Part shown: one piece after another, positions 1-10,374 of the stretch | How the letters are laid out: the number at the start of each line of letters is the position of its first letter | How positions within the stretch are numbered: position 1 is the first letter of the stretch | Origin: Isotricha intestinalis | Lineage: Eukaryota; Ciliophora; Litostomatea; Vestibuliferida; Isotrichidae | DNA: 41,034 bases | Direction: 5' to 3' | NCBI GenBank assembly: GCA_023807065.1 | Contig: JAJJLU010000457.1 | Location: forward strand, 1-41,034 | Program-made: the position numbers and the translations under genes | Notes under the pieces: generated by a model | Databases searched by the model: none | What the model saw: the letters and a program-made list of their open reading frames with translations, nothing else | What the model was told of the DNA's origin: nothing

Positions 1-1165
1 TTGATTTCTTTAGATTTTATAATTATTACAAATATTGTTTATAAATTATAAAATATTTTAAAATAACTTTTTTTTTTTTCAACTGGTTAAGGAAGAATAG
101 ATGAAGAATCTATTAAAAAATATTATTCTTTCTAATACATAAAAAACTCTATAATTCTTTATTTTTTATAAACAAGAAATATTATCAGTTCAGAAAGAAT
201 TCATTAATATATTAATGTTTTTTATGAATCAATTTTGAATTCTAATACTTTGCATTAATATAATGTCAAAGTTTTATTGATATTCTTCTCATTCAATTCT
301 TTGTGCTTCTATCATTTTATTTTATTATTGAAAAATACATTATATATTAAAATTTAATCACATTTAATAAATTTAAAATATTTTTTTTCAAATTATTAAC
401 TTTTAAGTTTTTTATTTATGAGAAATTTAAATTTTACTAATTTAAATATTTACTTTACAAATCTATTTACTCCTTTAAATTAAGTCTTCACTATTTCTGA
501 CTTTTTCCTTGTTTTTAATAATTATTTTTTATTTTTATATCATACAATATTTTTATGTAAAATAAATTTCTTGATCTCAAAGGAATCATTTTTTATAGAT
601 TGATACTCAAAATCATGGAAAAAATAATGAATGTAGTTTACTTATTATTGTAATAAAGTTGAAATTATACCTTTTTAATTAATTTGATATCTTCGTTAAT
701 ATACTTTAACTAATTAGAGCATTATTATTCATTAAAATATATTTAAAATATATTGATAATATTAGGTAAATGGATAATATATAATTAAATACATTATAAA
801 ATTTTTAATTTAATTTTTTTGTTCAATTAATTTTTAAATATTGATATCGGAATAAAAATATAATTTAAAATATGAAATTTAAAAAAATATAATTACTATT
901 TATTTTCTCAATATTCTTTATTCATTTATGAATTTACTCACCTAAATTATAAAATAATAATTTTAAAGAAATATATCCAATTTTTTATATAAAAACTAAT
1001 CTAATGATTAAATTATATCAACAATATAGTTTTTTTATAAAAACCTTTTTTATTTCGAAAATAAAAAATACCTTTTATACAAACAATCGATAATATTATA
1101 CTCTATCTTTTAATAAAATGAATATTAAAAGAAAACAAAAAAAAAACAAAAATAAAAAATAAATC
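1..1165. other. Non-coding AT-rich stretch at the left edge
   Basis: I see no reading frame of useful length, no tRNA-like boxes and no telomere-type repeat here. The base composition is that of the other spacers in the window. The left edge therefore looks like an arbitrary cut or a contig end inside a spacer, unlike the right edge. The last part is the 3' flank of the minus-strand HAD gene. Confidence 0.6.
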
Positions 1166-2029
1166 TTATTTTTTATTTTTGTTATGTCCTTTCTTTTCAA
1201 CAACTAAAAAAATATCTCTAGCTGAAGAATGTATAAAATTAAATTGTTTCGAAATCAATTCTAATTGTTTAATCATATCTTCAATTTTAGGTTCTTCCTT
1301 TAATTTAATAGTTTTAATAAAACATTCTTTAAACAATGAACCAAATTTAACAGCAGCATCATTTTCAATAATAGAATCTCCAAAACTAATAATATTTGTA
1401 ACTGCATTTTTATTATATAAATTACCAATATCTCTAAAAACTGCTAATTTCCATATTTTAGAATTATTTGGAAATTGATTTTCATATGCTCTTCTTGCAC
1501 TTATAATTTTAATTTTATTAAATAATTGAGTTATTTTAGGTAAAAATTTGGTTGCAGAAGATTCAACCCAACCTTCACTTGCGTTTGTTATTATATAAGT
1601 ATCACCTAATTTAATTGAAATTGATAAAACATTTAAAACATGAAATTCTAATTCTATTAATAATTCTTTTATTAAATTTACATTCATTTCACCCATTTGT
1701 TCTTCATCAAAAAAACCATTTTTACTCAGGAAACTTGAACATAATAATGTATCATCCCAATCAAAAAAAATTATTGAATTATATTTTCTTTTTATTTTAT
1801 TTGATATATTTGTATTTAAATTTGATTTATTAGGAAGTTTAAAATGATATAATTTATTTAAATAAGATAGAAAAATTTCTTTAGAATTTCTTATTTGAAA
1901 ATTTGTTGATTGTGAATTTATTGATATAAAAGAACTATTTACAGTTAATGTTCCGCTATTTTCTAAAGAAAAATTTAAATTTTTTGATTCTAAATGTTTA
2001 TAAATTAAAATGTCATCTTTTATTTCCAT
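1166..2029 (-). CDS. HAD-superfamily phosphatase-like protein
   Basis: This 287-residue protein belongs by its motifs to the haloacid dehalogenase hydrolases, which use an aspartyl-phosphate intermediate. Motif I is at residues 88-95 (FFDWDDTL, with D90 as nucleophile and D92 as acid/base). Motif II is around 146-150 (YIITN, T148). A motif III lysine is probably K191 or K194. Motif IV is at 215-224 (SFGDSIIEND, with D218 and D224 as metal ligands). All key residues are present, so it should be catalytically competent. The first 80 residues lack a recognisable domain and there is no signal peptide, so it is probably cytosolic. Similar short HAD proteins with the DWDDT motif occur in ciliates and other alveolates, as far as I recall. 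The substrate is unknown. The Met start is followed by an unbroken frame to TAA. It shares a 187-base divergent spacer with the next gene. Confidence 0.85.
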   Translation of the reverse strand: MEIKDDILIYKHLESKNLNFSLENSGTLTVNSSFISINSQSTNFQIRNSKEIFLSYLNKLYHFKLPNKSNLNTNISNKIKRKYNSIIFFDWDDTLLCSSFLSKNGFFDEEQMGEMNVNLIKELLIELEFHVLNVLSISIKLGDTYIITNASEGWVESSATKFLPKITQLFNKIKIISARRAYENQFPNNSKIWKLAVFRDIGNLYNKNAVTNIISFGDSIIENDAAVKFGSLFKECFIKTIKLKEEPKIEDMIKQLELISKQFNFIHSSARDIFLVVEKKGHNKNKK

Positions 2030-2216
2030 TTAATATAATATATTTATCAATGAATCTTCTATAATACATTTGAATACTATTAAATAAATATTTTTTTCAA
2101 TAATAAAACTAAAGAATTTTATAGTTTAAAATAGAACAAAAAAAAATTCAAAAAAATAAACAAAAATCAATCAATAAAAAACAAAATTAATTATTTGAAA
2201 AAATCAAATAAAAAAA
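2030..2216. promoter_or_regulatory. Divergent intergenic spacer, probable bidirectional promoter
   Basis: These 187 bases separate the start codons of two oppositely directed genes, so both 5' flanks and core promoters must lie here. The segment is almost pure A+T with A-runs just before the plus-strand ATG. No individual element can be picked out against this composition. Confidence 0.4.
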
Positions 2217-3179
2217 ATGAAACATAAACTTTATTATCTTCTAATATTCATCCAAATAATATTAATAATAAAACCAGAAGAAATACCAGTATGTTGTTGT
2301 TTTTTTGACAAAGATGCTTTTCGAGGATTTCAAATAACAAAAACAGATATATTTAACATAAAAAAAACAGGTCTTGACAAAGCAGAAATAGGAAATATGG
2401 TAATGAATGTATGTTTAAATAAAAAAGGTTTTCCAACAGTAGAAAATATAGAAAGATTAAAAACTGGAAATTTCTTATTAACAAGTAAAAAATGTGAAAG
2501 AGAATGTAATTTCTTAACAAGACAATTAAATGATAATTATAATATAAAACAAGAAACAAATAGGAATATAGAAGCAAAAAGATTAAGAGAAATTAAAAAT
2601 GAATTAGCAAGAAAAATAAATGCTCAAATTGCTATTAATATAAATAATTTACATATAGGGAAAGGATGTGAAGTTTCAGTTTCTCATAGAACAAAAAATA
2701 ATTTAGATTATAAAGGACAATTATTAAATGAAGGTTTAATTGGAAATAGAAGAAAATTTTCTGATTCAAGTAATGAAAGTGATATATTAAGTTTTGATTC
2801 TGTTTCTTTACCTTCTCATCATTCGTTAGATAATCCTGAATTAGAAAAAGCTTTAAATGCTTATAATGATAATAATGATAATAATTTTAATGGAATTAAA
2901 TTAGATGATAATAAAGTTAATTATGAATATTCTTCTAATGAAGAAATTAATCAAAAAATTGATGAATTAGAATTAGAAATTATGTATTTGGAAAAAAAAA
3001 ATACTAGACCTTTAGATTTTATTTTAGAAAGATTTACTATTAAAGATACAATTTTAGTTATGGTTATTAAAATATTTGAAAGAACTTTAGATGAAGTTTT
3101 ACTCACTATGAAAAGAGATTTAGAAGATATGATTTATTTTCAATTTAAAATTGTCGAAAATAGTAATTCTGTGAAATAA
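2217..3179 (+). CDS. Secreted Cys-containing protein, function unknown
   Basis: This 320-residue protein starts with a clear signal peptide: a basic n-region (MKHK) and a hydrophobic core to about residue 18, with likely cleavage near 20. A triple cysteine (C26-C28) follows at once, then C66, C93, C97 and C151, giving seven cysteines that all lie in the first half. Residues 180-240 are a Ser/Asp/Asn-rich linker with an Asn/Asp run. Residues 240-310 look helical and charged. There is no second membrane segment and no GPI-like tail, so it is probably secreted or lumenal. I do not recognise the family. The A-rich leader just before the ATG and the well-formed signal peptide support this start. 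Confidence 0.75.
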   Translation: MKHKLYYLLIFIQIILIIKPEEIPVCCCFFDKDAFRGFQITKTDIFNIKKTGLDKAEIGNMVMNVCLNKKGFPTVENIERLKTGNFLLTSKKCERECNFLTRQLNDNYNIKQETNRNIEAKRLREIKNELARKINAQIAININNLHIGKGCEVSVSHRTKNNLDYKGQLLNEGLIGNRRKFSDSSNESDILSFDSVSLPSHHSLDNPELEKALNAYNDNNDNNFNGIKLDDNKVNYEYSSNEEINQKIDELELEIMYLEKKNTRPLDFILERFTIKDTILVMVIKIFERTLDEVLLTMKRDLEDMIYFQFKIVENSNSVK

Positions 3180-3377
3180 AGATTACAATATTTATAATAT
3201 AAAATTTAAATTTTATATCAAAAAAAAAAGGATAAAAAATATAATATTATTGAAAATTATATTTAGTATATTTAATAATTATTTTTTTAAATTTTAATCG
3301 TTTAACAAAAAAATAATAATATTATAATTAAATAAAAATTAATTAATATTCTTAAAAAAGTAAATCAAATAATAAAG

Positions 3378-4679
3378 ATGTATGATAATAAAAAAAAATC
3401 TGAAATTATAAAGAAAACAATATTAGAAGCAATTCAATATGAAAATCAAATACCAAAATCAAGTTCAAATTTATGGTCATCATTAATAAATAATTTATAT
3501 AATGCAAAAAATACAATAACATATAATATAGTATCAAGAGGGACTAAATTTGATTATTCATTATTTAATTATGCAACTCTTTTCAATTATTCTTATTACT
3601 TAAAAAATGAAAATGACAAAAAAAAATTTGAGGAAAAATTAAAAACAATTATATATTTTTCATATAGAAAAAATTATCCAGTTCAAATAAATTATAAAAA
3701 TAAATCAGAATATACTTCTGATTGTGGATGGGGTTGTATGATAAGAAGTAGTCAAATGCTTTTAGCAAGAGCAATATATAAAATATTAAAAAAAACCAAT
3801 ACTCCTGAAAGAGCTTTTAAATTAACATTATATTATTTTTTTGAATATCCTATAAATGAATCATCATTGCCTTTTTGTTTAAGTCATTATTATAATAAAC
3901 TAAAAAATGAATTGAATTTAAATGAACAAATTAATAAAAAAATTTTTTCTCCTTTTTCTATAAAAAATATTTGTTCTATTGGTGAAATTTATGGAAAAAC
4001 ATGTGGTGAATGGTTTAGTGATGTAAATTTACCACATATTTTTGATATAATAAATCTAAATATGAATGTTATTCCCAATTTAAAAGTAATTAATTTCACA
4101 AGTTGTGTTCTATTAAAAAATTTAATTGAAAAATGTTTTAAAATACCAAACTCAATAATAACTGTAGGAAATAATAATTTAGAATATATAAATTTTAATG
4201 ATGAACAATATATATTAGAAAATTCTGGTTTAATCTTTATTTCTGTAAGATTAGGAATTTATAATATTTCAGAAGAATATTATTTTGCAATGAAAAAATT
4301 ATATTCTTGTAAAGAATTTTTAGGGTTTGTTGGAGGAAAAAATAATGCAGCTTCTTATTTTATTGGATTTAATGAAAAAAATATGATATATTTAGATCCA
4401 CATTATTCTCAAGATAGTATTGTTCCTCCAATTGATGATAATAATATTAAATCTTATTCAGTTACAAATTTATATCAAATTCCCTTTGAAAATTTACAAC
4501 CTGCTTTTACTATGGGATTTTTATTCACCAATATTTTAGAATTTAATGATATGATTAATTTCTTCATTGAACATAATAAATTAAAATTTTCTTGTTTTTC
4601 TTTTCAAATTGATAATTATTCTCTTAAAATTAATTCAAGCTTCATTAATAATAGTAGTATGAATAGAAATGATTTTTAA
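3378..4679 (+). CDS. ATG4: Cysteine protease ATG4 (peptidase family C54)
   Basis: ATG4 trims the C-terminus of the ubiquitin-like protein ATG8 so that it can be joined to phosphatidylethanolamine, and later frees it from membranes during autophagy. The protein has 433 residues, close to the usual ATG4 length. The family signature GWGCMIRSSQ contains the catalytic cysteine, C120. The second signature, LDPHYSQ, supplies the catalytic D340 and H342. The conserved GEIYGKTCGEWF block is at 202-213, and the FTMGFLF block near 377-383 also fits the family. The whole catalytic domain is read without interruption, so no intron is needed. Residues 1-60 and the Asn/Ser-rich tail after 410 are not conserved features. 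It should act in the cytosol. Which ATG4 type it is cannot be told from one copy. Confidence 0.94.
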   Translation: MYDNKKKSEIIKKTILEAIQYENQIPKSSSNLWSSLINNLYNAKNTITYNIVSRGTKFDYSLFNYATLFNYSYYLKNENDKKKFEEKLKTIIYFSYRKNYPVQINYKNKSEYTSDCGWGCMIRSSQMLLARAIYKILKKTNTPERAFKLTLYYFFEYPINESSLPFCLSHYYNKLKNELNLNEQINKKIFSPFSIKNICSIGEIYGKTCGEWFSDVNLPHIFDIINLNMNVIPNLKVINFTSCVLLKNLIEKCFKIPNSIITVGNNNLEYINFNDEQYILENSGLIFISVRLGIYNISEEYYFAMKKLYSCKEFLGFVGGKNNAASYFIGFNEKNMIYLDPHYSQDSIVPPIDDNNIKSYSVTNLYQIPFENLQPAFTMGFLFTNILEFNDMINFFIEHNKLKFSCFSFQIDNYSLKINSSFINNSSMNRNDF

Positions 4680-4957
4680 ATTTTGAAAATTATAATTTTA
4701 TTATTTTTTATTATTATTATTATTATTCTTTTATTTTATAATTTTAGTGTATATATTTTTTTCATTTTAATATTAAATAAAATCTAAAATTTATTTCCAA
4801 TTTATTGTTAATCAATTAAATATAACTTTTTAATATTTAATTGATAATATTGAAAATAGTTTGTAAATTTAATTTCTTTTTATTGTTTTTAAGAATAATA
4901 TTATTTAGAAATTTTTATTTCTTAAAATAAATGAATTAAATAAATAATTATTTATTT

Positions 4958-5569
4958 TTAAAAGATATTGGTTAAATTTTTTCTATTTTCGCCTCTCCTT
5001 ATCAAATCAGTATTTCGTGAATTATTATATTTATTATTTCTTAATATTTGAATAATATCAATTTTTAATTTAGCTGATTTTGGTAAATTCTCATAATTTA
5101 TCAAGTTTAATTTATATAAATTCTTAATATTGTTTGATTTATTTTGATAATTTTCTTTTTGACCTTTTTTAAAATACTCAGTTAAATTTTCCACCTCACC
5201 ATATTTTCTCATAAAATTAGAATTATTATTTTTTAAGGGATTATTCTTTTTTAATATGTTATCAAGAGGATCATATGAAGGAATATCAAAAATAGTCCTT
5301 GAATTTGCAAAATCTCTTGTTTCTTTTTTTATTTTAGAATCAATATTAATTGGGTCGTATGAATAAAATGTATTTTTTGACTTTGGTTGCCTCTTCATCA
5401 AATCATACATTAATAATTTTTCATCTGATATATTTGTGTTAAATATACTTTTCTTTTTGCTTGATGGTTTATAATTTAAAGTATTATTAAAAGAATTTGA
5501 ATTTAATTCTTCTAATTGATTGTATAAATCTTCAATTTTTCTTGAGAAAAAAATTTTATGAGTATTCAT
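4958..5569 (-). CDS. Basic protein of unknown function (203 aa)
   Basis: I do not recognise this protein. It is rich in Asn, Lys, Ser and Ile and has no signal peptide or membrane segment. A motif is used twice in its centre: SYDPINID near residue 69 and SYDPLDNIL near 97, each within a stretch predicted to be extended rather than helical. The N-terminal 25 residues (with EDLYNQLEELN) could form a short amphipathic helix. The frame is open for more than 600 bases in DNA where stops are common, which supports a real gene. It is convergent with ATG4 and has an 831-base spacer upstream. Confidence 0.65.
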   Translation of the reverse strand: MNTHKIFFSRKIEDLYNQLEELNSNSFNNTLNYKPSSKKKSIFNTNISDEKLLMYDLMKRQPKSKNTFYSYDPINIDSKIKKETRDFANSRTIFDIPSYDPLDNILKKNNPLKNNNSNFMRKYGEVENLTEYFKKGQKENYQNKSNNIKNLYKLNLINYENLPKSAKLKIDIIQILRNNKYNNSRNTDLIRRGENRKNLTNIF

Positions 5570-6400
5570 TCTTTTTAATGAATAATCAAATAATTAAAAA
5601 AATAAAAATTAAAAAATTAAAAAATTTAAACGATAAAACTTTTTTTAATATTAATTAAATTCCTATAATATTAAATTTTTATCCTTTTTATTAACTTCTA
5701 AAAAAATAATTAAAATTAGACATAATAAACAATTGAATATTTTAGAAAAAGAATAATATTTTTAGTAAGTAAAGGAAATTTAACATCTAATCATAAAATT
5801 TAATGTGTCATAGGTCAAAACAAAAATGAAAGAAAAGAGAGTACTTATTTTCACAAAAAGAAATTAATAAAAAGAACTTTTAGTAGTACAATTTCAAATG
5901 TAATTTACAAATTTTTTCAAAGATATAAAGAATCTTTTTGATTATATTGACTCTAATTAGCAATTATTTCACTATAAATTAGGGAATAAAACTTCTTTTA
6001 AGATTATTGACCAAATATATTATTTAATATTGTAAAAGAAACAATTAATCCCAATAATAAATCATCTAATGATATAAATTCATTCAATCATTAATCGTTA
6101 TTTTTCAGTTCATTGAATTATTAGTTTTATTATTTATATTATAATATAAGAGAAATCTTTAAATCTGAAAACATATTTATTACAAGAGCAGTTATTAACT
6201 TATTTTAATATGAATTCTTTTAATATGTTTTCGAGAGTATTTCAAATGAGAAATCAATATATTTTTAACTCTAGAATAAATATTAAAAGAAAAATCTAAA
6301 AATTAAAAAAAATTGTTTTATTTGATATTTACATCAAAATAATATTTATTTAAATTTTAAATAAATTATATCAAAAAAAATCCATTATCAAAGTAAAAAA
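5570..6400. other. Spacer with no recognised gene
   Basis: This stretch lies between two minus-strand genes. Both strands carry stops at about the density expected for this composition, and I see no domain-like reading. It must hold the promoter of the 203-aa gene next to 5570 and the 3' flank of the MORN gene near 6400. Confidence 0.5.
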
Positions 6401-7624
6401 TTAATTATTAATATCGTTATAAGAAATAATTGGAGTAAAATTAGCATCTTTCAAATTATCATAATTTAAATGATTCAATAAATCAAAATCAATATCTTCT
6501 TTTTCAGGAACAAAATTAATATCAACATCATTAAAAGTATTATTTTGAATTTGTAAAGTTGGAGTTTCAACAGTGAAACCATTTCTCCAAGAACATTTAT
6601 AAATTTTGTTGCCATCGTCAACTAAACCTAAACCATGAGGTTTACCTTCATTCCAATTACCAGAATATTTAAAATTATTTTTTAAATAATTTCCATTTCC
6701 ATTCTTTAATCCATTTTTATATTCTCCATCATATACAATTGAGGCTTTTCCCCATTTAAAAACACCTTTTCCATCAAATAAATTATTTTTAAAATTTCCT
6801 TTATATTCACTTCCACTTTTTTCATTTTTTAATGTTCCAAATCCTTCAATTTTTCCATTAATAAAATCACCTTTATAAGTATAAATAAAATTATAACTAT
6901 CAACATAATTAAAACTATTATTATAATGAACATTTGTATTAGAATCTGTTATATTAGCCCATTTAAATTCCCCTTTACCATTTGGAATATTTTCATTAAT
7001 TAATTTTCCTTCATAAACACAACCATCTTTAAATATAATTTTACCAGAATCACTTTTTTCTCCATTTCTAAAAATTCCTTCATAACTATCTCCATTATTA
7101 CTAATTAATTTCCCTTTACCATTAAATAATGAATTTTCAATTTCACCTTCATAAATTTCTCCATTTGGTAAAAATATTCTTCCATAATTTAATAAACCTT
7201 TATCCCATATTCCTTCAACAAATACATCATCATTTTTTAATATATATTGTCCATAACCATCCATTTCAATATCGTTATTCCAATTTCCTTTATATATATT
7301 TCCATTATAAAATTCAACTGGTTCTACTTCGTAAGTTTCTTTATTATTTTTAAGATGTTTATTTATATCAAATGCATTTTGAATCATATAATTATTTGCT
7401 TCTTCTGGAATTAATGATGTAAAATCTTTGTTTGGAATAAACCTACCTAATTCATTTATTTTTGATTTAAACATTTGATTGAAATTTTTATATGAGTTAT
7501 TATTATATGAATTATATGATTTTCCTAAATTTTGAGGTTTATTGGTTAATGGAGTTTCTGCTTTTATAATTTCTTGATTATCATCTTGATTTTTTCTACA
7601 ATGTGAACAATTTGGTATTCCCAT
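6401..7624 (-). CDS. MORN-repeat protein with a probable acylated N-terminus
   Basis: This 407-residue protein is built around MORN repeats, which bind phospholipid membranes or act as scaffolds and dimerisation modules. About ten repeats run from residue 111 to 350, each starting with a Y-x-G-x-W/F/Y type core: near 111, 135, 158, 181, 204, 250, 274, 298, 320 and 342. An Asn/Ser-rich insert at about 222-248 splits the array. The start MGIPNCSHC has a glycine at position 2 and cysteines at 6 and 9, the usual layout for N-myristoylation plus S-palmitoylation. The protein is therefore probably membrane-attached, perhaps at the cell cortex as in other protists (inference). The tail after 350 is acidic and not recognised. 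No kinase domain is fused to it. Confidence 0.9.
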   Translation of the reverse strand: MGIPNCSHCRKNQDDNQEIIKAETPLTNKPQNLGKSYNSYNNNSYKNFNQMFKSKINELGRFIPNKDFTSLIPEEANNYMIQNAFDINKHLKNNKETYEVEPVEFYNGNIYKGNWNNDIEMDGYGQYILKNDDVFVEGIWDKGLLNYGRIFLPNGEIYEGEIENSLFNGKGKLISNNGDSYEGIFRNGEKSDSGKIIFKDGCVYEGKLINENIPNGKGEFKWANITDSNTNVHYNNSFNYVDSYNFIYTYKGDFINGKIEGFGTLKNEKSGSEYKGNFKNNLFDGKGVFKWGKASIVYDGEYKNGLKNGNGNYLKNNFKYSGNWNEGKPHGLGLVDDGNKIYKCSWRNGFTVETPTLQIQNNTFNDVDINFVPEKEDIDFDLLNHLNYDNLKDANFTPIISYNDINN

Positions 7625-7755
7625 TTTAATTTTAATTTTTTTGTTTTTTTGAATATTGTTAATTTTTTTTATAATATAATAAATTTAATTCATTTAATTT
7701 TAATAAAAAAACGAAATATAAATTTCTTTTAAATTTTATATTATCAAATAATTTA

Positions 7756-8547
7756 TCATTTATTTTCATCTTCGTTTTCTTCTTTATCTTTATCTTCATT
7801 TTCATTTTCTTCTTCATTTTCTTCTTCATCTTCATTTTCTTCTTCATCTTCATTATTTGATTGAGAATCATTTTCAATAAAAACATTATGAATACTATTG
7901 TCATTAATATTTTGATTTGATTCATCATTTTCTTCATTTTTTTTTCCAAAAATTGTTTTACAAAAAGGACATTTTTTTTCTTTTAAAAGCCATTTATTAA
8001 TACAATTTTCATGGAAAAAATGCATACAGGGTAAAATCATTAAATCATCTTTATTTTTAAATTCACAAAAACATATCACACAATTTTTATTATTTTGAGG
8101 TAATTTTTCTTGATTTATTAATTTATATGTTATTGGAATTTTACTTTGTTGAATTAATAATATATCATCTTTGTTCAAATTATCATTTACTTCAATAGAT
8201 AAATTAAAATTATTATCGTTTTTATTTAATATTATTTTATCTTCTAAATCTCCTTGTAATTCATGACATATATAATGATCATTTTCTTCTTTTTTTGGTA
8301 TTTTAAATCCACAAATTTGGCAAATCATATAATCTAAATTTTTGATTTCTTTATTTTCATCTATTTTTATATTATTTTCATTATTTTTTATGTTTTCAAT
8401 ATTATTTTCAGTTTTTTCTTCAATTTTTTTTTCATTATGAATTATTAAATTTTCACTAGAATTTTCTTGATTTAAATTTAAATCTTTTCTCTTTTTGATT
8501 ATAAGAGAATTTTCTAATTTTTCTATTTCTCTTTTCTTATTTAACAT
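7756..8547 (-). CDS. RING-H2 finger protein, probable E3 ubiquitin ligase
   Basis: This 263-residue protein has a canonical RING-H2 domain at 156-196. The zinc ligands are C156, C159, C174, H176, H179, C182, C193 and C196, with spacing C-x2-C-x14-C-x-H-x2-H-x2-C-x10-C-x2-C. RING-H2 domains recruit E2 enzymes, so an E3 ligase is likely. A second small zinc-finger-like cluster lies at 76-95 (C76, C79, H91 and C94 or H95). The N-terminus (1-70) is charged and Asn/Lys/Glu-rich. The tail after 205 is almost entirely Glu, Asp, Asn and Lys and comes from a GAA-type tandem repeat in the DNA. There is no transmembrane segment, unlike many RING-H2 ligases. It stops at TGA, followed at once by an in-frame TAA. 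The MORN gene starts 131 bases downstream on the same strand. Confidence 0.88.
   Translation of the reverse strand: MLNKKREIEKLENSLIIKKRKDLNLNQENSSENLIIHNEKKIEEKTENNIENIKNNENNIKIDENKEIKNLDYMICQICGFKIPKKEENDHYICHELQGDLEDKIILNKNDNNFNLSIEVNDNLNKDDILLIQQSKIPITYKLINQEKLPQNNKNCVICFCEFKNKDDLMILPCMHFFHENCINKWLLKEKKCPFCKTIFGKKNEENDESNQNINDNSIHNVFIENDSQSNNEDEEENEDEEENEEENENEDKDKEENEDENK
7764..7853. repeat. Purine/pyrimidine-asymmetric tandem repeat inside the RING-H2 gene
   Basis: On the plus strand this is a run of TTC, TTCTTCATC and TTCATTTTC units with almost no purines except in CAT. On the coding strand it gives GAA/GAT/AAT codons and the acidic tail of the RING-H2 protein. The unit pattern is imperfect and repeats about six times. 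Such tracts change length easily. Confidence 0.7.
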
Positions 8548-8851
8548 AATTTTTTTAAATTAAATAGATTTTATCATTACTTTTTATAAGGACAAAAATT
8601 TATAAATTTATAAATTATTATTCTTTAATTTGAAAATTGAACACAGTTAGAAATAGCGAAAAAAGTTTTATGATGTTATCATTTCAATTAAATTACTCTC
8701 AAATTTCTTAAATTTAATTTAATAAAAAAAAACAATTTAAATTAATATTAAAACCAATTTTTTATCATCACTCACCAATATTTTAAATATTAAAAAATCA
8801 TTTAATTTATTATAATTAAAATAAAAAAACAAAAAATAACAAATCATAATA
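8548..8851. promoter_or_regulatory. Divergent intergenic spacer
   Basis: These 304 bases separate the starts of the RING-H2 gene (-) and the 406-aa gene (+), so both promoters must be inside. No RNA gene or separate motif stands out. The plus-strand start is preceded by an A-rich leader. Confidence 0.4.
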
Positions 8852-10072
8852 ATGATGACAAAAACTTACACTTTTAAATTTCAAAAAAAAGAAAAATCAC
8901 AGAAAAAGCAAACATTAAGTATAACTCCAAGAGTAAATTCAAAAGCAAAAATAGAACATAAAACCTTAAAAGACAAAAAGCAAGAATTTAAGAATTCAGT
9001 AAAAAACAGACATTCAATATCATCAAAAGAAGATATAAAAAAAAAAAATTCACAAACTTTTGTTAAACCAATTCACACTACATCATCTAATGTTTTAGGA
9101 ACTTCAAATGGAGCTCTTCCTACGAATTATACTGATAAAGAAGATGAAAAAAAAAATAGACAAACTGTTATTTGTAATAATAATATTAATTATAAAGAAG
9201 AAATGAAATTAAGATATTTAGGAAACTTATTTAGAACTTCTAATTTAAAGAAAACAATTATTATTGATGTTGATGGAAATAATAATTTAAATCTTAATAA
9301 AGATTTATTTAAAGAAAAAAAAGAAGAAAAAAGAGAAAAAGATGAAAATATAAAAAGCAAAAAAGGAAATTTAAAAAAATCAAAATCTACTCATAAACAA
9401 ATAATAAGTGATAATATTATAATTCATAATAATAATAACCATGATAATAATATTAATGATAAAAAAAAATTAAGTCCAAATAAATTAATAAAAGAAGAGG
9501 ATCCTCGATTAATAGAATATAATTTTATTTTTGATTTATTAAACACAAATATAGAAGAAATGAAAGATATGTTTAAAAAATCTCCAATAAAACAAAAAGA
9601 ATCATCCGATAATATCTTTAAAAAAAGTCCAAAGAAAAAAATAATTCAAATATTTTCAGATAAAGATAAAGAAGAAATAAACAATATAAAACCATTAATA
9701 TCAAAAGTTGAAATTTCAAATAATAATGAAAATAATTCATTCTTAGAATCTTGTATTCAAGATGATTTTTATCAATCACTTGTTAATAAACCACAAAATG
9801 AAGGTTATCATTCATTTGATATGAGTTCTATAATAAATAATAATGTTAATACAAGTTCAAATTTTAACAACAATAATTCTGATAGAACTGAATGTGAATT
9901 AGATGATAATGTTGAAATTGATAGAAATTCTTTAAAAAGATCTGAAATTAATCCTCATTTTTTAGTCGGTAAAAAATCTAATAAAAAAACTTTAGAAGAA
10001 GTAGGTAAAAATCAAAATAGTAAATCCACAAAAAATTTAAGTGGTTCTTCTGATAAGTGTTTTATTTTTTAA
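8852..10072 (+). CDS. Basic disordered protein with a C-terminal CaaX-like motif
   Basis: This 406-residue protein is rich in Lys, Asn, Ser and Asp and looks mostly disordered. I see no catalytic domain, signal peptide or membrane segment. The first 60 residues are strongly basic. Short Lys-rich blocks recur (near 155-180 and 250-262). Its last four residues are C403-F-I-F, which fits a prenylation box (Cys, two mostly aliphatic residues, a terminal Phe favouring geranylgeranylation). With the preceding Ser/Lys-rich segment it could attach to a membrane. That is an inference from the terminus alone. It begins MM, and either Met could start it. It converges on the ankyrin-SAM gene, which has a similar terminus. 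Confidence 0.68.
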   Translation: MMTKTYTFKFQKKEKSQKKQTLSITPRVNSKAKIEHKTLKDKKQEFKNSVKNRHSISSKEDIKKKNSQTFVKPIHTTSSNVLGTSNGALPTNYTDKEDEKKNRQTVICNNNINYKEEMKLRYLGNLFRTSNLKKTIIIDVDGNNNLNLNKDLFKEKKEEKREKDENIKSKKGNLKKSKSTHKQIISDNIIIHNNNNHDNNINDKKKLSPNKLIKEEDPRLIEYNFIFDLLNTNIEEMKDMFKKSPIKQKESSDNIFKKSPKKKIIQIFSDKDKEEINNIKPLISKVEISNNNENNSFLESCIQDDFYQSLVNKPQNEGYHSFDMSSIINNNVNTSSNFNNNNSDRTECELDDNVEIDRNSLKRSEINPHFLVGKKSNKKTLEEVGKNQNSKSTKNLSGSSDKCFIF

Positions 10073-10374
10073 TGTTTTCACTTTTTGATTTGTGTTTAAA
10101 AAGTCATGTAAATATAGTTATATGGTTTTTATATTTATGATAAATAAAATATAGTTTTAAAGAGTATGTATTTTATAATTTTTTATATTAATTAAAAAAA
10201 AGTTTAAAAGAATTTTTAATAATATATTTCGATAATATAATGTTTTAATGGCTAATATTTTATTATAAAACAAATTAAATTTTAAAAAAAATTTCTTATC
10301 ATAAAAATTATTTGTATAAACTAATTTATACAGATAACCATGTATTTTTACAAAATATTAGAATTTTTCCATTT
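10073..10374. other. Convergent 3' spacer
   Basis: This stretch separates the 3' ends of two convergent genes. I see no gene in it. It presumably carries both polyadenylation regions, but no signal can be distinguished in such AT-rich DNA. Confidence 0.45.

Noticed and set aside
1179..1478. A 99-aa plus-strand frame
   Set aside because: It is antisense to the HAD gene, whose motifs are intact on the other strand.
5830..6330. A plus-strand frame that reads like a protein if TAA/TAG are Gln and TGA is Trp
   Set aside because: With all stops read as amino acids any frame is open. The stop density here (roughly one codon in nine) is what random AT-rich DNA gives, and no domain appears.
7659..7949. 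A 96-aa Lys/Met-rich minus-strand frame
   Set aside because: It is the shifted frame of the acidic repeat at the end of the RING-H2 gene.
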